Of a stretch of DNA of 44,146 nucleotides, positions 43,395 through 44,146 are shown piece after piece (the first letter of the stretch is position 1; each line of letters starts with the position of its first letter). Location of the stretch: contig RWJK01001961.1 in assembly GCA_004335835.1 (NCBI GenBank), positions 5,734 to 49,879 of the forward strand, in the 5' to 3' direction. Source of the stretch: Scenedesmus sp. ARA3. Its lineage: Eukaryota; Chlorophyta; Chlorophyceae; Sphaeropleales; Scenedesmaceae. The notes beneath the pieces are model-generated. The model saw only the letters and a list, made by a program, of their open reading frames with translations. It did not search any database and had not been told where the DNA came from. The translations under genes were made by a program, and so were the position numbers.

Positions 43395-43880
43395 GGCGAG
43401 GTTGCTTTGCTTTGCCTTGGATGAATGGAGTGAGTTTTACACAACCTTGTGTTGCGCGGTTTTGCGGCCATGTTGAGGATACTGCACACATCTACAGGTG
43501 AGAACTTCGCATGATGCCATGGTGCCGGGCAGCCGTGCCTACATGAACAGCCCCACTCGGAGTGCCAGGAGACTTTGGCGGGGGTCTTCTGGCTCAGCAT
43601 TGCTTGAAGGTGCGCAGCTGTGCATGACCAGCGTCCTTCGGGATCCTGGCTTTGTCTAGAATTCGTCATTTTACATCATCGGCGCTGGCTTGGTGCGCTG
43701 TTGGCTGCAGGACTGCACTGAGGTTGCTTTGCTTCGAATGGTATGAGTTCACACAGCCCTATGTTGCGCGGTTTTGCGGCAATGTTGAGGATACTGCACA
43801 CATCATCAGCACTGGCTTAATGCGCGGTTGGCTGCAGGACTGCGCTGAGGTTGCTGTGCTTTGAATGGAGTGAATTGCAC
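43395..43880. repeat. Tandem repeats in the 3' flank of second RCC1 gene
   Basis: A unit with gaggttgctttgct, gttgcgcggttttgcgg and gttgaggatactgcacacat occurs at 43408-43495 and 43720-43805. A third partial copy (ggctgcaggactgcgctgaggttgc) lies at 43829-43875. Translated in one frame, both long copies keep FTQPxVARFCGxVEDTAHI, so the repeated unit may be an exon of an unknown gene. Confidence 0.65.
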
Positions 43881-43899
43881 GCCCAATAGCTAGATAAGA

Positions 43900-44146
43900 G
43901 GCTGCAGCAGGTGAATGTGCCAACCGTAGGCAGCCGGCGATTCTCTGAAGGCCCCGTTGGCCTGCTGGCACAGAGAGTAACCCTTTTGTAATGTCACTGC
44001 AGCCTTAGGACGACTCGTCCAGCTCGGAGCTGTGGAGCAAGATCTTGATGTACAGTAGTACTGCTTGTGACAGGCCAACTGCTTCCTTGCATGGACACCA
44101 TCGCCAAGTGTTTGGCACTTCATTTGCTGAAAGTGATCAGTGCTGC
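43900..44146. repeat. Segmental duplication, copy B (downstream part)
   Basis: ggctgcagcaggtgaatgtg at 43900 starts a match to 33926-34180, offset 9974. The match runs to the window edge. On the minus strand it contains a likely terminal exon (stop 44007-44005; EAVGLSQAVLLYIKILLHSS before it) of a gene that begins beyond the window. Confidence 0.75.
44005..44079 (-). CDS. Possible C-terminal exon of a gene entering from the right
   Basis: The minus strand reads KEAVGLSQAVLLYIKILLHS then SELDESS and a TAA stop (44007-44005). Upstream, ccatgcaag could be its acceptor. It looks protein-like and is partly conserved in the duplicated copy at 34028, but no family is recognised and the rest of the gene lies outside the window. 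Confidence 0.3.
   Translation of the reverse strand, partial: VGLSQAVLLYIKILLHSSELDESS

Overview
This window is nuclear DNA from a eukaryote, most likely a chlorophyte green alga. The genes are split by many short GT-AG introns whose acceptors read ctgcag or ttgcag. CAG/CTG triplet tracts are everywhere. The gene set (an LRR receptor fused to tandem class III cyclase domains, secreted RCC1/SH3-like/Sushi/PAN proteins, a nuclear poly(A)-binding protein) fits an alga better than a land plant or animal, and the tRNA-Ala has the plant-type T-loop. There are no operons and no phage or CRISPR features. Two N gaps (10914-10975 and 23870-23919) and a few single Ns show this is a draft scaffold. Exon models were built by hand from splice signals, reading phase and family motifs.

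Layout. 1-1600: low-complexity minisatellites plus decayed copies of a terminal exon. 1614-3672 (minus): a conserved plant/algal protein with a Nudix-box-like motif. 5345-7063 (plus): an ATL-like RING-H2 protein with polyglutamine. 8937-11313 (plus): nuclear poly(A)-binding protein PABPN1. 12207-about 23983 (plus): one large gene of at least 16 exons encoding signal peptide, LRR ectodomain, one membrane span and two cyclase domains (C1, C2); its intron 7 holds a tRNA-Glu gene. 24408-24480: tRNA-Ala. 28082-32752 and 38059-43310 (plus): two paralogous secreted RCC1-propeller proteins in a tandem segmental duplication of about 9.8-10 kb.

Two themes stand out. First, nearly every exon of the second half of the cyclase gene, and two exons of the Nudix-like gene, are accompanied by partial tandem copies that include a splice junction. 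In one place these copies form a frame-preserving array of mini-exons. Second, the two RCC1 paralogs share the front half (signal peptide, propeller, first SH3-like module) but carry different C-terminal modules, each encoded by symmetric phase 1-1 exons: a clear case of exon shuffling after tandem duplication.

The cyclase is the most interesting protein. Its C1 domain keeps both metal-binding aspartates but lacks the Asn/Arg pair, while C2 keeps the Asn/Arg pair but lacks a metal aspartate. Together they would form one composite site, as in animal membrane adenylyl cyclases, here behind an extracellular LRR sensor.
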